NCBI GenBank assembly: GCA_904420235.1
Contig: CAJFUS010000160.1
Span: 1 to 38,614 of the forward strand
DNA: 38,614 bases
Origin: Candidatus Neoanaerotignum tabaqchaliae
GTDB lineage: Bacteria > Bacillota > Clostridia > Lachnospirales > Anaerotignaceae
Reading direction: 5' to 3'
Of this stretch, positions 8,367-14,937 are shown piece by piece (the first letter of the stretch is position 1; each line of letters begins with the position of its first letter). Position numbers and translations under genes: made by a program. Below the pieces are notes generated by a model, which ran no database searches, had not been told where the DNA came from, and saw only the letters and a program-made list of their open reading frames with translations.

Positions 8367-8395
8367 ATATTAGACTGCTTTAAGCTGTTTGTCAA
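8367..8395 (-). promoter_or_regulatory. Strong sigma-A promoter of the DUF2148-marR operon
   Basis: On the minus strand a consensus TTGACA is followed after exactly 17 bases by TAATAT. It lies 44-72 bases upstream of the DUF2148 start codon and abuts the palindrome at 8343-8365. Confidence 0.85.
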
Positions 8396-8420
8396 TAGGA
8401 ATTTAATATTTTTATTATTA

Positions 8421-8453
8421 AAATAAGCCCAACTTTTAAAGTTGAGCTTATTT
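8421..8453 (-). terminator. Probable terminator of the GNAT-LDH-DUF6485 operon
   Basis: AAATAAGC...AAC and GTT...GCTTATTT arms (13 bp with one mismatch) form a hairpin 70 bases after the DUF6485 stop, with a short T-run on the minus strand. Confidence 0.6.
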
Positions 8454-8526
8454 GCATGGCAATAATTTAAAAAATTAACTGCGAAAGTTATTGAAAACAA
8501 AGTATATAATGCAATGACTGCTTAAA

Positions 8527-8739
8527 TTAGCTTTGGTTTTCACTTTCTATTACAAGATGAGCAAAATCTTGAATTGAATACCCCTTTATTTTATTTTTGT
8601 CTTCTGTTACAAGGTTAAAATAACAGTTTGGCACATGCCTTTGTTTAAGATTTTTAACTACACAAGGAGTACAGCCTTGATTATGGTTTAAAGGGTGATA
8701 TTTACATGAAATGTCTTTGCAGGTGCAGTAGTTTTCCAT
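8527..8739 (-). CDS. DUF6485-type cysteine-rich small protein
   Basis: This 70-residue protein carries CTCKDISC near the N-terminus, CTPCV at 23-27 and an isolated C39 in PNCYF. The spacing resembles DUF6485 proteins of Clostridia and suggests a bound metal or Fe-S group. The frame extends to a GTG at 8757 inside the LDH-like gene. The ATG at 8739 is preferred because a purine-rich AAAGAGAG precedes it and the cysteine-rich core starts there. It follows the LDH-like gene by 11 bases, so it is probably co-transcribed. Its function is not known. Confidence 0.75.
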   Translation of the reverse strand: MENYCTCKDISCKYHPLNHNQGCTPCVVKNLKQRHVPNCYFNLVTEDKNKIKGYSIQDFAHLVIESENQS

Positions 8740-8750
8740 ATTTACTCTCT

Positions 8751-9704
8751 TTACCACTTGTCGGCCTTTTCTATGTAGCTTTTTATTACATCACAGGAGT
8801 GGTCAAAGGCTGCCTTTTCCTCTGGTGTAAGGGATATTTCTATTATTTCCTCAACGCCGTCTTTTCCTATAACGCAGGGAACACCGGCCGAAACGCCTGT
8901 TTGGCCATATTGGCCGTTTAAAAGAACTGAAACAGGCATAACTCTTTTCTCGTCCCTTAAAACGGCTCTTACAATTTCACAGGCCGCAAGACCTATGCCG
9001 AATTCGGTGCAGGATTTTCCGTTTACTATATCAAACCCGCCTTGGCGAACTTCGCCTATTATCTCGTCTTTGCTTATTTTTCCAAGAGTATCGGGGTTTT
9101 CCTTAACCATGTCGTCGAAGGATTTTCCGCCAAAATATACATGAGAGAAAGGCACCATTGACGAATCGCCGTGCTCGCCCATGCAATAAGCTTGTATTGA
9201 GTTGCGGTTATAGCCGGTTTTCTCGGAAAGAACTCTTTTTAAACGGCAGCTGTCAAGAGTTGTGCCTGTACTGAAAACATGGTTTTCCGGAAGGTCAAGG
9301 CGCTTTCTTATATAATCGGCTATAATATCGGCAGGATTTGATATGCTTACTATTATTCCGTTAAACCCGCTGTTTTTAAGTTTCGGAACAACATCCTGCA
9401 ATATCTCCATTGTGTCATCAAACATCTCAAGCCTTGTTTTTCCAGGAACTGGCTGAAGTCCGACAGACATAACAACAATGTCAGCGTCGGCGCAGTCGCT
9501 GTAATCTCCAACTCTAACCATAGTATTAAGGCTCATGGCACTTATACTGTCATACTGGTCAAGAGCGTGGGCTGCGGCTTTATTTTTGTCAATGTCTATG
9601 TATATAATCTCGTCGGCAATTTCTCTTAGTATAAGGCTGCTGCCAACATGTGAGCCTACATGTCCGGCGCCTATAATAACAACTTTTCTTGGTTTAACAG
9701 TCAT
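8751..9704 (-). CDS. L-lactate/malate dehydrogenase-family 2-hydroxyacid dehydrogenase
   Basis: This 317-residue protein is NAD-dependent and of the LDH/MDH superfamily. GAGHVGSHVG (G12, G14, G17) binds the dinucleotide. The catalytic set is intact: R91 in PGKTR, SNPAD, D151 and R154 in LDSCRLKR, H178 in GEHGDS. The residue that separates LDH (Gln) from MDH (Arg) falls, by ungapped alignment to Bacillus LDH from memory, on P85 in LQPVPGKTR, so the substrate may not be pyruvate. GGGAGG precedes the ATG, which overlaps the GNAT stop as ATGA. It is the middle gene of GNAT-LDH-DUF6485. Annotating it as ldh would be premature. Confidence 0.85.
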   Translation of the reverse strand: MTVKPRKVVIIGAGHVGSHVGSSLILREIADEIIYIDIDKNKAAAHALDQYDSISAMSLNTMVRVGDYSDCADADIVVMSVGLQPVPGKTRLEMFDDTMEILQDVVPKLKNSGFNGIIVSISNPADIIADYIRKRLDLPENHVFSTGTTLDSCRLKRVLSEKTGYNRNSIQAYCMGEHGDSSMVPFSHVYFGGKSFDDMVKENPDTLGKISKDEIIGEVRQGGFDIVNGKSCTEFGIGLAACEIVRAVLRDEKRVMPVSVLLNGQYGQTGVSAGVPCVIGKDGVEEIIEISLTPEEKAAFDHSCDVIKSYIEKADKW

Positions 9705-10255
9705 TTTTTTAACCTCCCGTATTCTGATTTTTTTATTGAGAATATAAAATGCGGCATGTCCATGTTGTAATAGTGTTTAACAAATGAGCCGCGTATAAGC
9801 ATATGGTTTTTGATAGCTACGTTCATTGAAGGAAAATTATTGTCCCTTATTATGGAAAACACTTCATCGGCATTTAAGGTATCAAAAGCATAATCACGAC
9901 ATGACTTGGCTGCCTCTATGGCGTAGCCTTTGTGCCAAAAGCTACGGTTGAAAATATATCCAATTTCAAGAACTTCTTTTCCGCAGCAGTCTTGTATGGT
10001 TATGCCGCATTGCCCGATAAGCTGCTCACTGTTTTTTAATATAACAGCCCAAAGTCCAAAGCCGTTTTTATATCTTTCAATCTGCCTTTCAAGCCATTGG
10101 CGGGCCTCGTCTTCTGAGAAAGCGTGTTCATATGCGTACATAACATACTTGTCCATAAGCATTTTGCATAAACTTTTATAGTCATTATTGTTCAATTCAC
10201 GCATATACAGTCGTTCAGTTTCAAGTATTATACATTCTTTGCAATTATAAGCCAT
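9701..10255 (-). CDS. GNAT-family N-acetyltransferase (RimJ/RimL-like)
   Basis: This protein of about 184 residues has the RimJ/RimL-type GNAT layout: ILETERLYMREL at the N-terminus, IGQCGI near the middle, and an IGYIFNRSFWHKGYAIEAAKSCRDYAF acetyl-CoA binding region (named for orientation). The frame is open to a TTG at 10339. That TTG is the first base of a promoter-like TTGACA, so the ATG at 10255 is preferred, although its ribosome binding site (GCGGT) is weak. It overlaps the LDH-like gene by four bases. The acetylated substrate is unknown; an amino group of a protein or small molecule is usual for the family. Confidence 0.8.
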   Translation of the reverse strand: MAYNCKECIILETERLYMRELNNNDYKSLCKMLMDKYVMYAYEHAFSEDEARQWLERQIERYKNGFGLWAVILKNSEQLIGQCGITIQDCCGKEVLEIGYIFNRSFWHKGYAIEAAKSCRDYAFDTLNADEVFSIIRDNNFPSMNVAIKNHMLIRGSFVKHYYNMDMPHFIFSIKKSEYGRLKK

Positions 10256-10310
10256 ATATTTTACCGCTTTCTTATTAAAAATCACATGAATAATTATTCC
10301 GTCGGATAAA

Positions 10311-10339
10311 ATGTTAATCCAAAGTAGTTGTTTTGTCAA
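10311..10339 (-). promoter_or_regulatory. Putative sigma-A promoter of the GNAT-LDH operon
   Basis: On the minus strand TTGACA is followed after 17 bases by TAACAT. The -35 box sits inside the inverted repeat GTTGTTT-N10-AAACAAC at 10327-10350, a possible operator. Confidence 0.68.
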
Positions 10340-10380
10340 CGTTAAACAACGGTATAAACTGTCTTTTAAAAAGTGAAATA

Positions 10381-10409
10381 TTGTAATTAAAAAAACGCTG
10401 TGATATAAT
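10381..10409 (+). promoter_or_regulatory. Strong sigma-A promoter of the substrate-binding protein gene
   Basis: TTGTAA, 17 bases, consensus TATAAT, followed by a leader of about 50 nt. An exact DnaA-box-like TTATGCACA begins at the last base of the -10 (10409-10417). Confidence 0.78.
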
Positions 10410-10465
10410 TATGCACAATCCGGAATTAAGTACGGTGTTATACTAATTCAAGGGGGATTTTATTT

Positions 10466-11509
10466 ATGAAAAGAAATTTAAAATTTTTGGCTTCCATAGC
10501 AGCAGCGGCTGCTCTTATGGTTTCAGCAGCGGGCTGCTCGTCTTCTTCGACAGGTTCGTCTGAAAGCGGAAGTTCGGCTTCTGCGGAAACTTCTTCAACT
10601 GAGGAAACAGCATCAGAAGAACAAATAACAATAGGCATACTTCAAGGAAGCGAACATGAAGCTCTTGACCAATGCCGTCAGGGCTTTATTGACTATCTTG
10701 CTGAAAACGGATATGAGGATGGCGGAAAAGTTGTTTTTGATTATCAAAACGCTCAGAATGACCAGTCTAATCTTAAAACAATAAGCCAGAGATTTGTTAA
10801 TAACGAATGTGATTATCTTTTAGGAATATCAACTCCGGCAGCTCAAACATTGGCTACCGAAACACAGGAAATACCTATTGTTGGCACGGCCATAACAGAT
10901 TATGTTGCTGCTGGACTTGTTGATAGTGATGAAAATCCAGGCGGAAATGTTTCAGGCGTAAACGATGCTACTCCTATAGGCAACCAAATAGGTCTTATAA
11001 AACAGCTTGTGCCTGATGCAAAAACGATTGGCATAATGTATAACTCAAGCGAGGTAAACAGCCAAGTTCAGGCTGAGCAGGCTCAGGCCGAGGCTGAGGC
11101 AGCCGGATATGCTGTTGAAATAAGCACGGTGTCAAGTTCAAATGATGTGGCGCAGGCTATGGAAACAATGTGCGAAAAAGTTGATGCTATATATATTCCA
11201 ACCGATAACACATTCGCTTCCGCTATGGCTACGGTTGGACAAATTTCAGAGCAAAGGGGAGTGCCGGTAATTCCCGGGGACACAGGCATGTGTGAAGCAG
11301 GCGGAGTTGCCACACTTGGAGTTGACTTCTATGAGCTTGGAAAACAGACAGGTGAGTTTATGCTTAAGGTTATTGACGGCGGAGACATATCAACAATGCC
11401 TGTTGAAGATCCTAAGGTAAATCTTCTTGTAATAAACAAAACCCTTGCTGATAAAATTGGCATTGAAATACCTCAGGAACTTTTGGACAGTGCCGATAGT
11501 ATAGTTTGA
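10466..11509 (+). CDS. ABC transporter substrate-binding lipoprotein (TrpX-like / ABC_sub_bind family)
   Basis: This 347-residue protein has a lipoprotein signal (MKRNLKFLA, hydrophobic core, SAAGC with lipidated C24). A serine-rich linker to about residue 48 follows, then the two-lobe periplasmic-binding fold of the ABC_sub_bind family (IGILQGSEHEALDQ, QRFVNNECDYLLGISTPAAQT, GTAITD, IPTDNTF, GGVATLGVDFYELG). Relatives include TrpX and TyrX, which bind aromatic amino acids, and other unassigned binding proteins. No permease or ATPase gene adjoins it: a terminator follows at 11527. It would act on the outer membrane face and must use a transporter encoded elsewhere. The ligand is unknown. Confidence 0.88.
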   Translation: MKRNLKFLASIAAAAALMVSAAGCSSSSTGSSESGSSASAETSSTEETASEEQITIGILQGSEHEALDQCRQGFIDYLAENGYEDGGKVVFDYQNAQNDQSNLKTISQRFVNNECDYLLGISTPAAQTLATETQEIPIVGTAITDYVAAGLVDSDENPGGNVSGVNDATPIGNQIGLIKQLVPDAKTIGIMYNSSEVNSQVQAEQAQAEAEAAGYAVEISTVSSSNDVAQAMETMCEKVDAIYIPTDNTFASAMATVGQISEQRGVPVIPGDTGMCEAGGVATLGVDFYELGKQTGEFMLKVIDGGDISTMPVEDPKVNLLVINKTLADKIGIEIPQELLDSADSIV

Positions 11510-11526
11510 TTTTTATTTTATTATTT

Positions 11527-11556
11527 AACCTCCGGAAAACATGTTCCGGAGGTTTT
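11527..11556 (+). terminator. Intrinsic terminator of the substrate-binding protein gene
   Basis: Perfect 11-bp stem AACCTCCGGAA / TTCCGGAGGTT with a 6-nt loop and a short T-run, 18 bases after the stop codon. Confidence 0.87.
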
Positions 11557-11580
11557 ACATATTGGCGAAAATGTGGACTA

Positions 11581-11675
11581 TGTGCATAACTATGTTGATA
11601 AGTTGGTATTTATGGCGAATTAATGTGTATAAAAATTGTTAAATGGCATAAAACCTTGATTTTTAATGTGGATAA
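11581..11675 (-). promoter_or_regulatory. Cluster of DnaA-box-like sequences
   Basis: Read on the minus strand there are exact TTATNCACA boxes at 11581-11589 (TTATGCACA), 11624-11632 (TTATACACA) and 11667-11675 (TTATCCACA), plus one near-match at 11593-11601 (TTATCAACA). All are in the same orientation in an AT-rich 200-bp gap. This may be a DnaA-binding cluster outside the origin; binding is not shown. Confidence 0.5.
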
Positions 11676-11686
11676 GTTGTTTGTGT

Positions 11687-11715
11687 TTGATTTGAAGCGT
11701 TAATAAGTGTATACT
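11687..11715 (+). promoter_or_regulatory. Putative sigma-A promoter of the iron alcohol dehydrogenase gene
   Basis: TTGATT, 17 bases, TATACT, about 48 bases before the ATG at 11763 and 12 bases after the last DnaA-box-like sequence. Confidence 0.62.
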
Positions 11716-11762
11716 GATTATAAATAATGATGTTCTTATTACATTTTTTAAGGGGGATTTTT

Positions 11763-12857
11763 ATGAGGGATTTTAAGTACTTTATGCCAGTTGAACTTTA
11801 TTTTGGCAAAAATTCTGTTGAAAAAAACAGCGGCATTTTTAAAAAATTTGGAAAAAAGGCCCTTATTGTAACAGGACACTCGTCGGCAAAAAAGAACGGT
11901 TCTCAAAATGACGTAGTTTCGGCTCTTGAAAAAAATAATATTAAATATTGTATTTTTGATAAAACTGAGGAAAATCCGTCACTTGAAACCGTAACCGAGG
12001 CCGCAAGATTTGCCGTTGAGGAATGTGTTGACTTTGTTATAGGCATAGGCGGCGGCTCGCCAATGGACTCCGCAAAAGCCATAGCGTTTTTAGCGGCTAA
12101 CCCCGATGAAAATCCAGAATTCCTTTTTGAGCCGGGCGAGGCAAAGCACCTTCCGGTTGTTGAAATTCCAACAACCGCTGGAACAGGCTCGGAGGTTACC
12201 CAGTATTCAATACTTACGGTTAAGTCAAGAAAAATTAAAATGGGTGTGTCTAAAAGAACATTTGCCAACGCGGCATTCCTTGACCCAAAATATTTTATGG
12301 ATATTCCTGTTGGGGTTACAAGAAATACAGCCGTTGACGCGTTTACTCATCTTATAGAAGCGTACCTTTGTAACGAAAACAGCGTACTTAGCGATATTTT
12401 ATGTGAAAAAGGTCTTAAAGAGTTTAAAAAATGCAAAGAAGCCCTTATAGAAGGGCAGTTTAACATGGATATAAGGGAAAGACTTCTTATAATATCTACA
12501 ATAGCCGGAATGGCTATATCACAGTCTCAAACATCACTGCCCCATGCTATGGGTTACTATTTAACATATTTCAAAAATCTTGCTCATGGTCCTGCCAACG
12601 CCCAGTTTACAAAGGCTTTTATGGATTTTGTGCCGGAAAAAGACAGAGTTAAAGATGTACTTGATTTTGCCGGATTTGAAAGTACTGGTGAAATTGACGA
12701 ATTTTTCAGAAAAATAGTAACAAGGGTTCAGTGCAGCGACGAAGATATAAATTATTACACAGATGAAATGATGAAAATTAAAGGAAAGCTGTCTACTGTG
12801 AACCGACTCATATCAAGGGAAGATATGTATAACATGTTTAAAGAAGGAGTTATGTAA
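11763..12857 (+). CDS. Iron-containing alcohol dehydrogenase
   Basis: This 364-residue NAD(P)-dependent dehydrogenase belongs to the group III (Fe-ADH) family. Visible features are GGGSPMDSAKA for nucleotide binding (about 97-107), PTTAGTGSE (about 136-144), and the metal ligands D192 and H196 (AVDAFTH), H261 (SLPHAMG) and H275 (AHGPANA). The frame could start at 11727, but AAGGGGG with the ATG at 11763 gives the family's usual N-terminus. It is likely monocistronic, between the promoter at 11687 and the hairpin at 12866. It may interconvert aldehydes and alcohols in fermentation; the exact substrate (butanol, propanediol, other) cannot be told. Confidence 0.9.
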   Translation: MRDFKYFMPVELYFGKNSVEKNSGIFKKFGKKALIVTGHSSAKKNGSQNDVVSALEKNNIKYCIFDKTEENPSLETVTEAARFAVEECVDFVIGIGGGSPMDSAKAIAFLAANPDENPEFLFEPGEAKHLPVVEIPTTAGTGSEVTQYSILTVKSRKIKMGVSKRTFANAAFLDPKYFMDIPVGVTRNTAVDAFTHLIEAYLCNENSVLSDILCEKGLKEFKKCKEALIEGQFNMDIRERLLIISTIAGMAISQSQTSLPHAMGYYLTYFKNLAHGPANAQFTKAFMDFVPEKDRVKDVLDFAGFESTGEIDEFFRKIVTRVQCSDEDINYYTDEMMKIKGKLSTVNRLISREDMYNMFKEGVM

Positions 12858-12865
12858 TAAAAAAT

Positions 12866-12903
12866 AAAGGGCCCGAGTTAAGTATTTTAACAAGGGCCTT
12901 TTT
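12866..12903. terminator. Bidirectional terminator
   Basis: AAAGG-CCC and GGG-CCTTT arms with a one-base bulge, and an inner GTTAA/TTAAC stem, lie between two converging genes. T-runs are present on both strands. Confidence 0.8.
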
Positions 12904-12907
12904 GATT

Positions 12908-13969
12908 TTAAGAATTTATCTCGTTAAATATGTCTTTAACTGTTGTAATTGAATTAAGTCTGTAAGCATTTTCACCGCAGAATATAAGTGAGCTGTCAGC
13001 TTCTGTTTCACTTCTGACGGCCCTTATAAGGGCCATTGTTATGCAATAGGGAGTGGTGGCTGGGTCGCATTTTTCAAGACATCGGAAACAGTGAGTTATT
13101 TTCTCTCTGGTTTTTTCAGTAATTTCAACGTATGGGTTTCTTATAGCCCTGCCCGGCATTCCAACAGGACTTTTAACTATAACTATGTCGTCTTTTTTGG
13201 CGTTTATATAAGCCTCTTTAAAGCTCATAGGAGCATCGCACTCAACCGTTGTAACAAAGCGAGTCGCCATTTGAACACCATCGCAGCCGAGGTTTATATA
13301 ATGGTCAATGTCACTTCTGTCAAAAACGCCGCCGGCAAAAAACACCGGTATGTGTCTGCCTATTTTTTCGCTGTATGAGCGAACAAAATCGACAATTTTT
13401 TTAACCTCAACATCAAATTTCTCTTTTGTAAGAGAAGCCGCTTCCTCCGGAGTAAAGCCAAGATGCCCTCCGGCTTTAGGTCCTTCAATAACCAAAAAGT
13501 CCGAAACCCTTTTATAGCGTCTTTCCCAAAGGGTAAAAAGAACTTTGGCCGCTTTAAGGGATGAAACAATGGGTGAAAATTTTACATCTGTACCCTCAAG
13601 AAGTTTTGGAAGGTCTGTTGGAAGTCCAGCCCCAGATATTATGGCATCGGCTCCGTTTTCAACACAGCACTGAACATATTTATCATAATCACATGAGGCA
13701 CGCATTATGTTTACGCCTATAACACCGCCGTTAGATATTTCTTTAGCTCTTTTTATATGTTCACCAAGGGCCTTAAGGTTGGCGTTAAGGGGATTTTTAT
13801 TCCAGTCATCACGATTAAAACCTGGCTGCGCGGCGGATATAACACCCATTCCGCCTTCTTTTGCCACAGCCCCGGCAAGAGAGGAAAGACTTACACCAAT
13901 ACCCATACCGCCTTGAATAACAGGCACCTTTAATGTAATATTACCTATTTTTACAGGTTTAAGTTTCAT
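12908..13969 (-). CDS. FabK/nitronate monooxygenase-family flavin oxidoreductase
   Basis: This 353-residue TIM-barrel flavoprotein is of the 2-nitropropane dioxygenase/FabK family. VPVIQGGMGIGVSLSSLAGAVAKEGGMG (early), VIEGPKAGGHLG and VFFAGGVFDRSDIDHYINLGCDGVQMATRFV (FMN-binding loops) are visible and named for orientation. A C-terminal extension with three cysteines (CFRCLEKC) is longer than in FabK. It is transcribed away from the fab operon, from a consensus promoter at 14032-14060. It could oxidise nitronates or be an enoyl reductase-like enzyme tied to lipid metabolism; the sequence does not decide. AGGAGA precedes the ATG. Confidence 0.85.
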   Translation of the reverse strand: MKLKPVKIGNITLKVPVIQGGMGIGVSLSSLAGAVAKEGGMGVISAAQPGFNRDDWNKNPLNANLKALGEHIKRAKEISNGGVIGVNIMRASCDYDKYVQCCVENGADAIISGAGLPTDLPKLLEGTDVKFSPIVSSLKAAKVLFTLWERRYKRVSDFLVIEGPKAGGHLGFTPEEAASLTKEKFDVEVKKIVDFVRSYSEKIGRHIPVFFAGGVFDRSDIDHYINLGCDGVQMATRFVTTVECDAPMSFKEAYINAKKDDIVIVKSPVGMPGRAIRNPYVEITEKTREKITHCFRCLEKCDPATTPYCITMALIRAVRSETEADSSLIFCGENAYRLNSITTVKDIFNEINS

Positions 13970-14031
13970 ATTAACATCTCCTGCATACCAAAATTAAAAA
14001 ATTCAAATAAAAAATATATGTAGTTTAGATT

Positions 14032-14060
14032 ACTATATTATATGATTAGAATGTTGTCAA
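14032..14060 (-). promoter_or_regulatory. Strong sigma-A promoter of the FabK/nitronate monooxygenase gene
   Basis: On the minus strand consensus TTGACA is followed after 17 bases by TATAGT, about 63 bases upstream of the start codon. Confidence 0.78.
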
Positions 14061-14131
14061 TATACGGTGATTAAATTCACATACATAATATTTTGATGAA
14101 TTTTTGTATATTTTGCCGAAAGATATATTTA

Positions 14132-14164
14132 TTTAACGTCAAAGGACCCATTTTAACGTCAAAG
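14132..14164. repeat. 13-bp direct repeat pair TTTAACGTCAAAG
   Basis: Two identical TTTAACGTCAAAG copies lie at 14132-14144 and 14152-14164, starting 20 bases apart, about two helical turns. They could be tandem sites for a regulator acting on the divergent genes. The GTCAAA end resembles half of the TTTGA-N3-TCAAA box at 14397. Confidence 0.6.
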
Positions 14165-14368
14165 TGTTTAATTTTTAAAATTTAGCCTATAATTTTTATT
14201 TTATATAGTATTTAGTTAAAATATTTTTGATGAAAATTTCTTTTAAACTTATATTTTTTTATATCTATTTACAATATTTGTGTTATACTATACAAGGTGA
14301 GTTTTAAGTTAATGACATATTTTGTTCCCAAAAGTATTAAACACATATCTTTTGCGCTGTAAAGCCGC

Positions 14369-14397
14369 TTGACTTAATTATAATAATGAATTATACT
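14369..14397 (+). promoter_or_regulatory. Sigma-A promoter of the fab operon
   Basis: TTGACT, 17 bases, TATACT. The last base of the -10 is the first base of the palindrome at 14397-14409. Confidence 0.82.
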
Positions 14398-14409
14398 TTG
14401 ACTATCAAA
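14397..14409. promoter_or_regulatory. FabT-type operator TTTGA-CTA-TCAAA
   Basis: The palindrome TTTGACTATCAAA overlaps the predicted transcription start of fabT. It has the TTTGA-N3-TCAAA form reported for FabT sites in streptococci and lactococci, and the first gene of the operon encodes a FabT-like protein, so autoregulation is likely. Confidence 0.75.
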
Positions 14410-14445
14410 ATATTTGTCTTATTTATAACGCACAGGTGATGGTTT

Positions 14446-14916
14446 ATGGACAGTGTTGCGTGTTCGCTTAATGCTCTGATAGTTAACATTTACAATAATA
14501 TATCCAAAATAGAAAGCGAAGCCTTTAATACGGGAAAATTTAAGGACGTTTCCATAACCGAGGTTCACACAGTTGCGGCCATAGGCATGTATGGCACGAA
14601 AACAATGAGCGAAACGGCAAGAGGCCTGAAAATAACAATGGGAACGCTTACGGTTGCCATAAACAATCTGGTAAAAAAGGGATATGTGCAGCGCTTTAGG
14701 TGCGAAACCGACAAAAGGGTTGTGCGTGTTGGACTTACAAAAAAAGGACGTTTGCTTTACAGACTGCACGCCCAGTTTCATATTAACGTAATAAAAAAGT
14801 GCACCGATAATCTTGACAACGATGAGATACTTACTCTTTATAAAGCTCTTGAAAAGCTGGATAGGTTTATTAAAGGCGAGTATTTCGGCTGTTCTAAAAA
14901 CGATAGTGAAAAGTAA
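14446..14916 (+). CDS. fabT: FabT-like MarR-family repressor of fatty acid synthesis
   Basis: This 156-residue MarR protein has the FabT-type sequence: FKDVSITEVHTVAAIG (about 32-47), the HTH region KTMSETARGLKITMGTLTVAINNLVKKGYV and a wing with RCETDKRVVRVGLTKKG. In streptococci FabT binds long acyl-ACP and then represses the fab genes. Here it is the first gene of a complete fab-acc operon that ends with accA. The palindrome at 14397 lies on its promoter, 36 bases before the start. AGGTG precedes the ATG. The family is certain; effector and corepressor behaviour are taken from the streptococcal protein. Confidence 0.9.
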   Translation: MDSVACSLNALIVNIYNNISKIESEAFNTGKFKDVSITEVHTVAAIGMYGTKTMSETARGLKITMGTLTVAINNLVKKGYVQRFRCETDKRVVRVGLTKKGRLLYRLHAQFHINVIKKCTDNLDNDEILTLYKALEKLDRFIKGEYFGCSKNDSEK

Positions 14917-14937
14917 ATTCAGGAACAGGAGTTTATT

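Larger units (their letters stand above)
13970..14445. other. 476-bp divergent regulatory region between the FabK paralogue and the fab operon
   Basis: This AT-rich gap holds the minus-strand promoter at 14032-14060, the direct repeats at 14132-14164, a possible extra transcription start near 14272-14300, and the fabT promoter with its palindrome at 14369-14409. A 16-residue frame at 14312-14362 exists but is not supported as a gene. Confidence 0.8.

Noticed and set aside
8036..8426. Overlapping plus-strand frames opposite the DUF2148 gene
   Set aside because: Cysteine- and serine-rich antisense translations with no recognisable family and no ribosome binding site.
7775..8500. Longer DUF2148 frame starting at 8500
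   Set aside because: The extra N-terminus spans the promoter and operator, while GGAGGG at 8331-8336 marks the ATG at 8323.
11633..11653. Possible Rex site (TTGTTAA then CATAAAA) before the alcohol dehydrogenase
   Set aside because: Only one half-site matches the TTGTTAA-N4-TTAACAA consensus; the other half is poor.
14312..14362. 16-residue open frame with AAGGTGAG upstream in the fab promoter region, a possible leader peptide
   Set aside because: Spacing to the ribosome binding site is long, there is no runs-of-codon signal and no attenuator hairpin, and it lies upstream of the better promoter at 14369.
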